NCBI GenBank assembly: GCA_013399895.1 | Contig: VXBA01002163.1 | Span: forward strand, 27,972 to 91,971 | Reading direction: 5' to 3' | DNA from: Serilophus lunatus | Taxonomy: Eukaryota > Chordata > Aves > Passeriformes > Eurylaimidae | DNA length: 64,000 nt | Notes under the pieces: model-generated | Databases searched by the model: none | Seen by the model: only the letters and a program-made list of their open reading frames with translations | What the model was told of the DNA's origin: nothing | Program-made: the position numbers and the translations under genes | In this document: one piece after another, positions 1 through 13,300 of the stretch | How positions within the stretch are numbered: position 1 is the stretch's first letter | How the letters are laid out: the number at the start of each line of letters is the position of its first letter

Positions 1-3000
1 GTACAGTATCTAGTTCTTATTTTCCTTGATAGCAACTGCAGATTTGGCCTGCAGTGAACTTTTAAACATAGAAATTACAAGTATCAGTTTCAGAATGTGA
101 CACATTTTTCACTCGGGCAGGTGAAATGTAGCTAAAACTACATAAGCAATTCTGCTTAAGCCTGGGAAGCTATAAAAATTGTCTTCAGTTAAAAATCACA
201 GCCACAACAGCAAAGGATGTTAACAAAATGCCTTGTATTTGAAAAAAATAAACTGTGGAGTTCTGAAATTCAGCAACAGTAGTCTCTTCTACATGTCCTT
301 GGCCCTCACTCCTTTTTTCCAGTTTGTCTCTAGATTTATGGTGAGCAGGGACCTCATTAAAGCACACAGTGCATAGTAGAAGACTTCAGTTTGGTGGGCA
401 TAATCTTGTTTTGTAAAAAATGCATCACAAATCAGTACTGAAACCACTAAAAGATTTTTTTTTTTATCCACTGTTATATCCTATGGAGAATTTAAAAAAT
501 GCAAGACGTTCATGAACTCAGCATTTCAAAGGTAGTCAGTCCATTTTTTTTGTTTACTTGTTCTGAAAAGAGGCCAAATCACACATCTGAGAAGAAAACC
601 TGTTAACTCATGCCTACCACAGAAAAACAGCTCATTAAATGCTAAAAGCAGAAATCATTGAACTAAATAATATAGTGTCAGCATTACAAGGACATACGCA
701 TTTTTATTTCTTGTAACCAGTTATATGTACTGTAGAACTGTAAAAGACTAACGCATATTACAAAAACTACAAGCAGTGACAATTAACCATACACTGAGTA
801 GCTGCCATACATGTCATGAGTTGTACACTCATAGATTATTGATCTCCAGTGATGCCAATGCCAACCAGTGTGTTTGATTTCCGCCTGTATCCATGTTCCC
901 TTCCTTACAAAAAGGGTATTTGTACCTATGAAAGTGTAAATATCCAGTGACTTGTTTGCATATTATTGTGATCACAAAGTCAATTTTAGTAGCCATCCAA
1001 TCATTATTTATTAGCATGTTAGTTAATTACGCTACCATGCAGGTAGAATGAACATTACATTAGGTAGAATACTAAAGATTAATTGCATGAATATTGGCCA
1101 GGTTCTGAGAAATTTTCATTCAGATCTTAAGAAAAGGATGTCTGTTTCTATTAGATCAAATGAAATAGTAGTGGGATGCAAAAGAGTCTTCCTGACACTG
1201 AGCTTTGGTCCCTCAGGTATACATCTCACTCTCTGAATATTCACATACAAAACAGTTGCTATTAGGTAACACAAACAAAATAAAATATCCAAATAACAAA
1301 CCTACTTAATTTTGAGCTGATACAGTAATGCAACTCAACAGTTTAATAAATTAATTGCTTTGAGAGCTGACTTACATACAAATAGCTACACAAACAATCG
1401 TCATCCAAAGAAGAAAAAGATTTAAGAAAACAGGAGGAGGAAGAGATGACAATGACATAGTATATTATAAATTCCTGATGATACTAGAAGGTGAAGCAAT
1501 AAAATCAGTCTGTAACAGAATTCATCCAATATTGCTTATCAGTACTTCTCAGTAATATCACAGAGTAAAAAAAAACCTTGTTTTTGAGAAAGAACAGAGG
1601 TCCATAAAGCTTTCAAACAGCTCTTACTGCATTTTCAGTATCTCAAGAAAGAGATTTAAGAACAACTCATTGACCAACAGACATAGTTTTAAGAACAGTT
1701 CAACAATCCAGGGCTTCCTGCCATTCTGGAGAATAAATACACACAGACTTACTGTCTAAGATAGAGTGAACTTTGAAGACCCATAGTATTTGTACAATTA
1801 ATATTTTATAGGTGATAAATTTTAATAACTCCCAGAGAAATGACGGCACTGAAAACTTAGGAGAGGGTGGGCTCAGTTGTGTCCATAGTAATAGACAAAT
1901 GGGGTAAAACTGCCATTCTACATTTAATCACATGTGACTTCCTCAACCTTTAGATTCAGTTTGAATGCACCTCAAGATGCTGTTTAACCTGCTTTATTTT
2001 TCAGGAAGAGTAGCCTGAATTTGAAGAGGCTAGTAATTGTGAATTAGAGAGGCACATTTGCCTAAACAGTTCTTTCCTAACAGGGAGATGCACATGAGGA
2101 GTGGACTCTGGTTTCATTCGTAGCTCTAGGAGCACTCGCAAACTCTTTTGGCTATTTTTTTGCTAAGTGTCCAGGAATTTGGAGTATCATGTCTACAAGA
2201 CCCAGAGGAGGCACTGGAGCCATTGTGGTCATCCCATGTCAACTAAACAAGTAGATATACAAAGATGTAGAACAGGCAGCACCTAAAATGTGTCATTCCA
2301 GCATTGATTCTGAATACAGAGTAATACTTGTAATTTCTAGAGCACATGGCAGAGCTTGATAACTGACAGGCAAAGTGTGAGAGACTGAAAAAGAAGCTGT
2401 TACTGGCTCAAAATAACTGTGTGAGGAGGGAGCAGGCCAACCTCTGCCAAAGTGGAATGCTGCTCTGTCCCACCAATACTCTGCCTCCTTGAGAGCCTCT
2501 AGTACAGCTGTTAAACTGGCAACCACTGCTCCACATCACACCCTCTAGAGCCCCTAACCGAGGCACAAAATGGCTTTGTGAAATGCACTGAATGTTTGGT
2601 TTAAACCTTTGCCAAGTTCCCCTATTTCCAAAGTTTGCCAATAGTGTATTATTTTGATTTCCTGGAAATGTTGTAGCATTTTTCCCGTGCGCAGCCTTAA
2701 GGTGCAAAAGAATCAAAGGCCCCTTTAAGAAATATCAAGTGGATTTTAGGGCCATATCTTTTTGATCTAAAATCCTTTCAATGGGCTTGTGAGGTGAACC
2801 TGGGGTCTTACACAACGTGTAATCCGGTCCACTCCAAAGGCCTAGCACAGTAATTCAATATAGAGTCCAGGAGATCTGCTGTTCCATCTTCCCTCTAATA
2901 CCATGATCAAATCCTTACTTGCCTATTTTTACTACATCTCACTACACTGCTTCAGCTTCAGCTATCTGGAGAGGCCCCATGCTATAATGGTATTGAGGCT

Positions 3001-3086
3001 TGCAATCTCAGTGGGAAGTAGGAAGCACCCCTTTCTTATTTTCAGTCTTGTGTGGATGCAGTCATAAAAAAGTAAAATTCAAGTAC
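1..3086. other. AT-rich non-coding sequence, no supported gene
   Basis: The sequence is AT-rich with scattered short open frames, none longer than about 100 codons and none with recognisable motifs. A slightly more GC-balanced patch lies at about 2190-2860 on both strands; I cannot assign it to a known repeat or exon. If the candidate minus-strand exon at 3087-3246 is real, this stretch would be the start of the next intron of the same gene. Confidence 0.5.
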
Positions 3087-3246
3087 CTGTCATCAGCAGT
3101 ACTATAAAATAAATCTGTTGACAATAAACAGCATGCAGCCACAGCTCCACATTCAGAATGTTCACATACCACAGGCTTTATATGCAGACGTAGCCTTTCT
3201 TCCATAGAAAAGCAGGTCAGGTAGCTAACAGCAACAGACGAAGATC
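3087..3246 (-). CDS. Candidate internal coding exon, product unknown
   Basis: Read on the minus strand, a 160-nt stretch is bounded by a T-rich acceptor (tatttttag|GAT) and a usable donor (ACAG|GTACTT). Only one of the three frames is open through the whole stretch. It encodes 52 full codons with a split codon at each end, so the upstream exon would have to end one base into a codon. The peptide includes MEERLRLHIKPVVCEHSECG and then a Cys-rich run ending ...STADD. The alternation of a charged helix-like part and short hydrophobic segments looks more protein-like than the surrounding chance ORFs. I do not recognise the family. The ending recalls the last strand of a WD40 or similar repeat, but that is only an impression. 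It lies on the same strand as the proposed gene starting at the CpG island near 63.8 kb. It could still be a chance ORF with fortuitous splice sites. Confidence 0.35.
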
Positions 3247-3482
3247 CTAAAAATATTTAACAGTGAAGTCAACAACTTAAAATTCCATTTTGGAATATGG
3301 ACCAAGCCTGAATCAGTGATTTTCCTCAGGGACTGGTCATAATAAAGAAACAATTCAAAATCATTTTTACTTAAACAAGAAATTACACTTCTACTTCATA
3401 AACAAACCTGTTACTTTGAATTAATTTCATAATAGCTGTCTGTTACTAACATTTTAGTTAGAGAGAAGCAAAGCAGAGAAAG
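3247..3482. other. Non-coding sequence between candidate exon and LTR-like element
   Basis: No gene or repeat is visible. The first bases on the minus-strand side form the T-rich acceptor context of the candidate exon. Confidence 0.4.
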
Positions 3483-3874
3483 TGATGCCTTAAGGGGTAT
3501 GACTTATACTTCTGGGGATTCACTTTAGCTGGGTAGCTTAAAAACTACCCACAAAGGCCTGTGTTCAGATGTTGGTATTCTTCTGTATAGATAAAGATAA
3601 AAGGGTAGCAAGACAAAACATAAGCTTAGGCCTCCCAAGGGGCAAGTCCTGGGAGGGGACAGGTAATAAGACACACTCTTGTTGGACACTTAAGGGGTGT
3701 AAGAGTTAGACGGACTTTAGTTGGATGGTATGATGGGTGGTAGCTAAGAAGATTATAGAGAGATTGTTATTCTTTTCCTCTTGGGATCACAGGATCTTCA
3801 CCAGTAAAGCTGTTCTCTCTTCACTCCTACCAAACTGCATATTTGTCTCAATTTTCTTATCTTGCTTTCAGGCA
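3483..3874 (+). mobile_element. LTR-like element, copy A (probable solo LTR)
   Basis: This block of about 392 bp begins TGATGCCTTAAGGGGTATG and ends TTTCAGGCA, giving the TG...CA termini expected of a retroviral-type LTR. It is clearly related along its whole length to the block at 26794-27204. Shared landmarks in the same order are: GATGCCTTAA at the left end, 'ATTCACTTTAGCT..GTAGCT', 'CCTGTGTTC', 'CAGTAAAGCTG' (a possible AGTAAA polyadenylation signal), 'TCTTATCT' and the TTTCAGGCA right end. The copies differ by many substitutions and small indels, so both are old. No matching target-site duplication is visible for this copy (aaag on the left, gcaa on the right). No internal retroviral coding sequence adjoins it. 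An unclassified DNA or non-LTR repeat family is the alternative. Confidence 0.5.
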
Positions 3875-6199
3875 GCAAACAAAGGAGGATTATATGGCTT
3901 ATACATAGTCATTGAACTACAGTCCAGTTCCACCTCAGTTCTAGATAAAGAAAGAAAAACTGCTTTATGACTGGTACTTACACTGCTTCCTACCTATGAT
4001 CAGGTTAACTATAGCAACTTAATCCTTCAATACAAGATGATTTAACCCTGAGAAAAATCCTCTGTAATTCTCTTACCTCTATAAAAGGCTCCAATGTGCT
4101 TACCCTAAAAGAGCTTCCACCTCTTAACCATCCATATGCTTGCACTCACATTAGTGGCTCCACCTTTTTCTTTGCCTTCTCCCATACTGTTACGGATTCA
4201 GACTCAACTAAAGTCTTTTACTGCAATTGAAACCTTCTCAGGACCATCCACTTGGTGCATACCCTGTTGCTGTACTAAGCAGAGGGCTAAAACAGACTTG
4301 TAATTCATGATGTAATTAAAGCTATTCTCTGCACCTTTTATCTCCATTGAGGCAGTGATGTAGATAGATCTGGAAAGTGAGAGCCAAAAGACAGAAGCCT
4401 GGCACTTGAATGGTTATGTCATTTTAAGTGTTATCATAGGTGTGTTTTCTTCCTTCAGGATAACTGTGAAACTTTGTGTTGCAGCCCTTTCACAAATGGA
4501 AAGCTTTAAGTATGCAAAGCATAACTCCCAGGCTACAATGTAACTTTCCACAAAGTCTAAAGCAAAACACTAAAGAAATGAAAACAAAATGCAGCACTCA
4601 GGTTCCAATAGAACATTCTCAAAGATGGCAGGATGCTATGATTTGTTTTCAATACAACAATTCCACATATTTACTGCAAACAATTCTTTCTACAGAGCAG
4701 AAAATATCTTTGAAGTACTACTGCAATAGTAACAGAAATACTCCCTTCTCCAAAACTATCTGTTTTTCCAACTTGTAGAGGGAACAGGAAACATTCTGAA
4801 CAAATGAAGGTTAAAAATTAAAAACAATTACAGAAATAATGTGTGAGGACTGTAAAAATTTGATGTTTTAAATAAATAAAATAATAATTATATTCCACCT
4901 AGTTCTTCCATTGCACTTCAGAGATACACTTTGTTCTGTTGTGGTCATATAAATTAAGTTCAACTCCTTTGTTTTGGATTAGTCTTCACCAATGGAAAAT
5001 GCAGATTATAATCTGATTCACTTGTGAAGCAAATTACTGTATTTTCCAAGTGTTCTTGATTGAATAATTAGACCACATTGAACCATCTCATGGTCATACA
5101 ATGTTATCATTCACGCTACACAATGTGCGTAACACAAGCAAAAGACAAGGGTTCAAGCTCTCTGGAGATAGGGAAAACCAGAAATAATTTTCCCCTCTGT
5201 TGTGTGTATGCTATGATACAATTGTGAATTAGGAGATTCAATTATACAATCTCCAGAGAACTCTACCTCACATAATACATAGGGTAGTTGGTAATTGAAC
5301 AACAATAAGAGAATAGCTTGTTTTCCACTTGTTGTTCAGTGTTTGGCCTGGAGTATTATTTACTGTACACACTACACACTACAATTCTCTAAAAAGAGAA
5401 TTCTTAATTTTTTCACTGGCCTTTTTTTAAAAAATACTCATTGATATTCAAATGTTTAAACTATAAATATACTCATTTACCAGATAGGCATATGCCAATT
5501 TTAAAAAGCAGCAGCTGAGGAATAAGGAGTAAATATAAGACAATATAATAAAAGGAGATGTTTGCTGTTTCTTAACCACCAAAAGATAAAAAAAAATAAA
5601 AATTAACTGTCAGGTAAGAGTGTAACTGTCAGTTACAGCAAAAGAGGTCCATTTTTCTTTCAAGTGTCTCACAGACCTCAGACAAGGAGGACAGCAACAA
5701 CAACTGGTGATCAAAAATTTCAGGCAACTAGTCATCAAGCATTTGGGCCTTAATCCCTTGCCTGCACACATACAAATGAATATCTGCACTCAGCTGTGTA
5801 CAAATGTGAGAGACCTCCAACAATTCCATCTGATGCAGAAACAATGAGACTTTGAAATCCCCATGGTTAACCTCCCCACACCCTGAAAAGCAGAGGAAAA
5901 GGTTCCTTGGTCTTCCTTGGATTCAGGCCATATCACCTTTGAGAGGATCCCTCCTTTCAGGGCTGCAATTTGAAGCAATTTAGAAAGGATCTCAGCTCCA
6001 GTTACAGCCCTGGCCAGCTCCAGGCAAAAATCCTGCTTACTCCAAGCCTGCCACAGGTCTGGTATAAAGAGAAATTAAAGACTGTAGCTCCAAAGCAATG
6101 GAGGGCCTCTACAGCACATTTGTGAAGTGTATTTCCCCTGAGGTACATCTCATGACAATGAGATGTCTGAGAATCAGGCAACTTGTATCCAACAATCAG
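3875..6199. other. AT-rich unique sequence, no supported gene
   Basis: A 100-codon plus-strand open frame at 4476-4778 has no recognisable domain and no good splice sites, so I treat it as chance. The rest is unique AT-rich sequence. Confidence 0.5.
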
Positions 6200-6770
6200 T
6201 TTCACAGAACATTTCAAGTTGGAAGGGACCCAAGGATGATCCATAGGGATCATTGAATCCAATTCTCTGATTTGGGCAAGACTACATAAAACTAAACCAC
6301 ATGGCTAAGAGTTTTGTTCAGAGGCTCCATGAAGTCTGGCAGGTTTGGTGCCCTGACCACTTACTTACCTGCTCCAGTGACTGACTATCCTCTCAGTGAA
6401 GAAACTTTCCTTAATTTACAGTCTGAACTTTCCTTGATAGAGGTTCATTCCTTTTCCTTGTGTCCTGTTGCTGGTCCCCAGAGAGGAGACCAGTGCCTGC
6501 CTCTACCCCGCACCCTGAAGATGTAGACTGCAACGAGGTCACCTCTCAGCCTTCTCTTCTCCAAGCTAAACAAAACAAGTGACCTCAACTGCTCCTCGTA
6601 AATATGGCTCTCGAGGCCTTTCACCGTCTTACACACTCTAGGAGTTTGATGTCCTCCTTATGAGGCAACCAAAACTGCACACAGTTCTTAAAGTAGAGCT
6701 GTACCAGTGTAGTGTAGTTTTCTCCAAAAGATGATGCTAAGGGCTAAAAGGCATTTCCCCATCCTTGCTC
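6200..6770 (-). mobile_element. CR1 LINE fragment, 3' part, minus strand
   Basis: On the minus strand this reads as the 3' portion of a CR1 retrotransposon. It encodes a diverged version of the C-terminal CR1 ORF2 segment ([18 protein letters not shown], upstream remnant KGLESH). It runs through a 3' UTR-like tail that ends in the typical CR1 phrase around 'gatcatccttgggtcccttccaacttg' as read on the minus strand. The frame is broken by several stops and indels, so it is older than the copies at 27.7 and 46.4 kb. The 5' end is truncated, as usual for CR1; its exact position around 6720-6790 is uncertain. The left (3') boundary is near the TTCACAGAAC at 6201. Confidence 0.8.
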
Positions 6771-7328
6771 CTATTATTATGTTAATACGTACAATTTTGG
6801 ACAACTGAGTGTGCAGTACAGTTCTCACAAAAAACCCCCCCCAGGACATGGTGTATTGTAGCATGGGGGCACGAGTGCCTTGATCAGCTCTGACTTAGAA
6901 GGAAATGTCAGTGGAGAGGACTGAAACAGTACATGACTGGATTTGGTTCCAGATTTACTTTGGGACTCCTCATAAGCTGCCATAAACAATGTGTTATATA
7001 TGTTTGCTAAACATGACAGGCATTATGGATACTCAGAGGCAAACCAGAGCAAATGTGAAGACCTTGGTTACACAGTAGCACATAGTTTAGTTTTGGTCAC
7101 GACTTCAGTTTCGACAACATGGAACACTGTCCTCAAACCTTCATTCTGGAAGTAACAGAAATACTTCAGAAACATTTTTGAGGAACACTTATTAATAGGC
7201 AAATAATCAGTTCAGGCAAAACAATCAGCCCGAATGACTCTAATTGTACAAAGCTATCATCAGTTGAAATTGGGGTCATATGGTATCAGGATGTAACACT
7301 GATTTTATACACGTACAATAATGTAAAG

Positions 7329-7344
7329 AGTGTGTGTGTGTGTG
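7329..7344. repeat. Short (TG)n microsatellite
   Basis: About eight uninterrupted GT/TG dinucleotides follow 'taaagag'. It is a simple repeat with no associated gene. Confidence 0.85.
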
Positions 7345-10300
7345 CAAGCCAAAGAGAGATGTCACACCTACTGAGAATATGAGTATTTCAAAACATTAAA
7401 CTAAAATATCACTTTAAGTTAATATTGATACATTGATAGAGGCCTATAAGAGAGACAATTCAGCTTGAATGACATACATATAATTTGCTTGAGAATTCAA
7501 TGTTGGACTTGTCAGCAGACCTTAAAGGGAAAATTATTACTGTAATTCCTACTCTGTAATTTAAATGGGGACCACGTCATCCATGCATTATGAAATAGAT
7601 TTTTATATGCTCTTTTACAAAAAAACCCCACTTTTTACCAAAAAACCTTACACAGACAAGTTTACAAAGTGAGCAGTAAATGGCACACAGATGAAGGCAG
7701 CTAGGTGTCCAACAGCCCCTGAGCACACACCCTCCACCTTGCCCTGGCAGGTGATGCATAAGGAAAGCCGCTTTTAACTGCTCACTTGGCAGAGCCAAGC
7801 ATAGCAGATGCTGAGAGTTGCAGTCTTAGCCAAAGATGAGTCCCCAAGGCTTCATGGCATCCGCCTTCAGCCTCCAGGCTACCAACGTGCTCTGCTGGGT
7901 GCAGCCAGTGATGCACCCACTGCACAACCAAGCATATGGCAGCTGCCAACTGCACACTCATGGGATGTGCAACACTCACCAGCATAGCACGAGGAGCAGT
8001 GGCATTAAGTCTGGTGGCTCACAGGGCACATATCCCAACTCGGTACTTTGTTCAGCCATGCTGTCCTCTGCTGATGTAGTTTCCACTGCTCGCTATGATG
8101 CTAGGTTTTATAAATCACTTCAAGAGTGCTTGAGGACAAAAAAGCTGCTTGCATTCTGTCTCTTCCATCTCCTTCTCCAGTAACCCTCAACACATTTTTT
8201 TCAGAGATTCATTAGCAAAGCACCCTTAAACATTAATCTAGGAAGAAAATCCTGTAGCAGTTCCTTAAACTACTGCTCCGTTAACACTGGGAATAACTAG
8301 TCTGCAGGCTAGAGACTGAAAAACGCTTAGTACTTTCTACTTTGCAAAGCATTGTAACTCATTAGCAAGCCCTTGCTAATTGAATTTGATTTAGCATCAA
8401 CACTGTTACAATCACACAGAAACATGCAAATAAATTTACAGTCCTGCTTGCTGTGATCGTTAAGTCCAGTTGTCTAACAACAGGAGCTCTGCCTTAGTGG
8501 TGAAGGTTGTCAGATCAGACTCACAAGGGCTCTGCATTTCAGCTGCTATGTGAAATACATAAAAGTGCCAAAGCTGCCATCTAAAATATAAGATTAATAG
8601 AAAAATGTGTTAACTAAAACAACATGCATAAATGCTGCTGCTGGCTGTTTTTTTTTTGTTTCTGATCTCAGCTACTGTCTTCAAAACACAAACCCCATAG
8701 CAATAGAGATTTTAAATAATGAATGTGCTAGGAAAATTACTGTTGGTATTGTGTTTTTTTTTCATATGAATCTTCTTTCAAATAAACAGAATAAAAATAT
8801 GGAAAGAAAAGGTGGATTCAAAGTACGTCACTGATAATTATGGATTTTTATATACTGAGCTTGCTAGTAGAGTTAGACTTGACTTTTTTTTTTGGCTCTT
8901 TGACCAAATCAAATAGAAAATAAGCAGAAAGAAAACTTGTTTCAAATACTCTATGTGGGGATGTTTGGTAAAAATACTACCGGTGGTAATAAAATGAAAC
9001 AAAAGAAAATGAAACTCCAAGAGCAAATATTGTTTAGATTTTGAGCATTAATGAAATCAGAAGGAAAAAATTCTGTCTGAAGGTTCTACTTAGAATTGTA
9101 AAGAATTATTGATGGGACTGACTGTCCAAGCTGATTTTCTATCACCTCCCTAAGAAGAAACACTCTTCCTTCTTAAGACAAGTAAGTATTTGATCACTTA
9201 TATAAAGTAGCATTTTTCACTCTGCTGATGGAGAAGTTCATGAAGCTCTAGGGTTCATGATACTCTATAATATAATCTTTTTATTTTACTGTTTTACACA
9301 GAGGTACAAGCCTACCCCTTCTCCAAATTGGAGGAGTTTCTCTACCTCAGCAGCAGTGTCACTGAATCTCTATCTCAAAGATCACGGGAAACTGAGATAA
9401 ATACTGAAAAGCTGAGAAGTTATAGTCCTGTAGTGGGGGTGTAGCCTTATTGGCATCAAATATTTTGCATCAAATATATTTTAAATCTCCTCTGGAACTT
9501 TACCTGAAAACTAAAAAAAGAAGAAGAAAAAAAAAGGCCCCAACAAACAACATAAACAATGACTCCAAAATCCACACTGAAAATACTGAGATCTGATGAT
9601 AAATTGATCCTTCTCTTGTCATTTCCCACAGCTAAGTTCCTGAATTGTAGTTCAGCCATTATATCCTGGAGTGTCCACTATGAAATTTGTATTATATAAT
9701 TTCACACCATTTCTATTCCTATTACTGCCATGTGTATGATTTTTTCTATAGCAGGTCCCAAACCTTCTCCAGATTAACACAGCCTCCCAATTTTGTGATG
9801 TCAGGATATCCCTAATAATCAGGCCATGGTCATTAATGGAAATACTAAACATTGACACAGAAATTGATGCCTAAGGAGCTCCTCTGAAACAATTTTGCTA
9901 TTCTGTCCATTACTGCATATCCCTGTCAGCAATATATAATTCACTCTCTCTTACAACTGAATCTCAAAAGCCTGAGGTGAAATAAACAAAATTTATATTC
10001 CAGATTAATCCACCTTTTCCACTCATAACTGCCTTGATTATTGTCTTCATGTGTTTCAAATGATACTTATCAAACATCTAAAATTAGTAATTCCCAAATG
10101 ATTTCAGGGAAACGTTGGTTTCAGAAAAGTACATTTTCAGCTTTCCATGAAGATGTGGAGGCAAACCAGGCAGGACAGGTCTCCCCACAGCTGTATTCCA
10201 CCACGCATACATGTCTACCTTGGCCTTAAACTGAGATTTTGTTGAGCTCTGACCCATTACTGTTCTGTGCAGTGTGGACATACTCTAAGTGTCTCGACAC

Positions 10301-13300
10301 TATGAAATGACAACTGACTGATAATGTATATAGTAGGCACAATATTTTTGGAAGTTTCCCTTCTAAAACCACTGTTCATTGGTATCACATATCAAATAAT
10401 TTTCAGTAGTGTGTAAGTTCTGGCAAGTTCTGGCAAAGCTTTGGCCATAAGAACAGCGACATAAATTAATTGAGAAATACTTCAGTATTCAGAGGGCAGT
10501 CTATTCAAAAGGTGCATTGAGTAAGTGTTTCTAAAGAACTGCTGGCCCAACACAATATATATACCTACTCCATCTTGCATAAAAATAAAGCAAAATAACA
10601 CTTCAGAGATCTATCTGTCCTTCAACTCAAAATGTTAGCTCATCTTTTTAATTTTGTTGATGCTAAAATGCTACTGTGTGCATTATTTAATGCAGAAGAA
10701 AACCCACATCCTAGGAACTTGCTGGTCTTCTTCTTCAGTCTGTCTTTTTCAGTTAGGCTTTGAGTTAAACCATGAGTACAATGAATTCTCTGTTGCGGAA
10801 GTTCTTCCCTGCTGGGCTGGAAATGATTCACCTTTGATAACAGACAATACTACGCTGCTTACAGATTGTTTTCACCTAGGCTGGCCATTTCCCTTCTCCT
10901 GTCACAAAGGCTGTGGTTCCTTAGTCAGTGTCTACGAGAACATCCTTCCCTATCAGTGTTTTCATGACAAATTGCTGCCACTTCCACAGAACCAGCTTGT
11001 AGAAACTTAACAACCAGCTCTCTCATTGTTCCCTTTTCCCTACACCTGTAGTCCACAAAAGCGTGCCCTTACTATCAAAAGTCAGAATAATGGGATTAAT
11101 CACTTGCTGTCTTTTGTTCCTATCCTACCTTGTACTTAGAGAGCCTCAAGATGTTTCTGAATTTTTTAGTCTTTTCTGTAACAAAATCTCTGGGCGGAGA
11201 AGAACTCAGAAACCTGTTTAAGCATTTGCTCCCCAAACTGTGTGTGGGCTGCTGCCTCACTTCATTCTGCCACCGTCTAGACTATCCTGTGAAAAAATCT
11301 AGTCCTTATGTAAAAGAAACAGACCAGACATCTCAGTTGTCTAGTATGTATTTTTAAACTCTGCAACTTTGTGTTATTCCTGTTAGCAACAACCAAATGA
11401 AGACTAAAAAGATGTCCATTTTTAAGCTGCTGAAATCTAACCACTTACATAAGACATGACTAATTATCAGGAGGAAACTAAACTTCCACAGTGCAGTTTT
11501 GCTGTTTTAAGTTCTGCATCACTCTCCCAATTGTCTGTCCAGAGGACCTAATTGCCTAACTGGCCATGCAGGGATACAAAGTGTTAGGTTAAGACAGACA
11601 AAGTAATATTAATGAAAACAAGGCTGCTCTTTATCCTTACTATGGTTTGATGTTTTCTCATGTTTCCAAGATTTTTAAACCTTTTCATTGCAGGATTTCT
11701 GCTGTTTGTATAGCACTCCAGTCTATAAAACAGAAAGTACTTTCTATTACATTTACAGATGAAAATTGTACACAGCCTAGGGTTTTTCATTAGAAATGGC
11801 TATAAATAAGCTTCCTTTTCATTAGTTCATTCTAAACATGCATACTTGATATTCTCTAAAAGCCAGAAATGAGACAGATAGCAAGCAAAGTTTTCTCTTA
11901 TTTCACAAGAATGAAGATGATGAAAAGACCATAATGGAACTATTTAATATATTTCTCCTGATCTGAAAATTTTTTGCATTACATATTTACTGCACCAAAA
12001 CTTTAACTGCAAGTTAAAGATCAGATGTTTACATAGGCGTTTTAATTATTGTCCCAAGAAGACCTTGGCATTTCAACATGTTTTACAAAAAAGTCAGAAG
12101 TACAATTAGTAACAACAAAATCAGGCCCCTTAATACTGCAAAGAATATTTCTAAGAAAATTGCTATAAAACCTTATGCCACTTCAGTAAATAAAACAGCA
12201 ATTCTCAACAAAGACTAAGTAATTTCAGACCTGTGATCTTTTGGTCATGGTATTAATTTTCAAGAAAGTGTTTAATGAACGGTACTTTATAGTCAAATAT
12301 ATCATAAAAAAGACAGAAGATGTATTTTTGCATCCAAATCTAAGGATTAGACAGCACCATGGAAAACACTTATTCCAAGAGTCACTGACCTGATAGTCAA
12401 ATATTTCAAAAGTACTGTAATATGAAATTTTACATGGTTGCACCTCAAGTTACGTATTTTTAAGTGGTATAGTCATTCTTCAAACTTTGAATGTCAACAT
12501 TTTGGGCACTGCCGTAGGGAACTCTATATTAGACATAGTCCTGGAAATTTATATATCCTGAAATTCTTTATATTGTGAACTGTTCACAACATAGTCCACA
12601 AGTAGCTACCGCTTTGGTTCAGTATGATGAACATTTACACAGCTGAAAGTTGTGGTATACAGTTTACAAAGTTTGAAGAAAAAATACAGTGTAAAGAGCC
12701 TGTAATGACAGACTGACTTTATAGAATGTGTGCTTGGATGGAGTAACTCCCCAAAAAATAAATAAAAACAAATGGGTTCATCTCTCTAGATCTGGCAAAG
12801 CATCATATAAATGTATCTGTTTTAAATAGGTGAACAGAAACTCAAACCCATGCACAAAATCTTGAAACTGTCAACTGAACTGACAATTCAAGTCACACAA
12901 GAATCTGCCCTGAATTGCACCTGGCTAGGTACCTGGTTTCGTCTACTGCAATCCACTGATTGCAAAGGATTGCTGAAGTTGTTTTAGTTATAGTGGGAAG
13001 GTATTTTGCTACCCTGTGAAAATTCTGGGTATTTCACAGGTTTTCTCATTCTATAACAGGAAATTCAAAGTCTATTTAGAAGTATTATATGAAAAATACA
13101 TCAGAGAGATATATTACCTTTTATAGGCTCAGGACTTGAGTAAATAATTTATAAGAATGTAGCAAAATGCTCTGTCCTGCTTCGTACAATTAAAATCTGT
13201 GCTCTCTCATAATGAAGAGGCTCTCTTCATTACTCAACTATTGGCTATTTTGTCTCACTTATGCTACCTCAAACTAACACTGAAATACTTCTTGCCGTGA

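Noticed and set aside
2735..2857. Minus-strand frame reading LGLWSGPDYTL...
   Set aside because: It is short, opens directly after a stop and has no splice acceptor. A faint resemblance to retroelement protein could not be supported.
4476..4778. 100-codon plus-strand open frame
   Set aside because: No recognisable domain, and the composition is the same as its flanks.
10654..11010. 118-codon plus-strand open frame
   Set aside because: No motif, no good splice signals and no base-composition change. It is consistent with chance.
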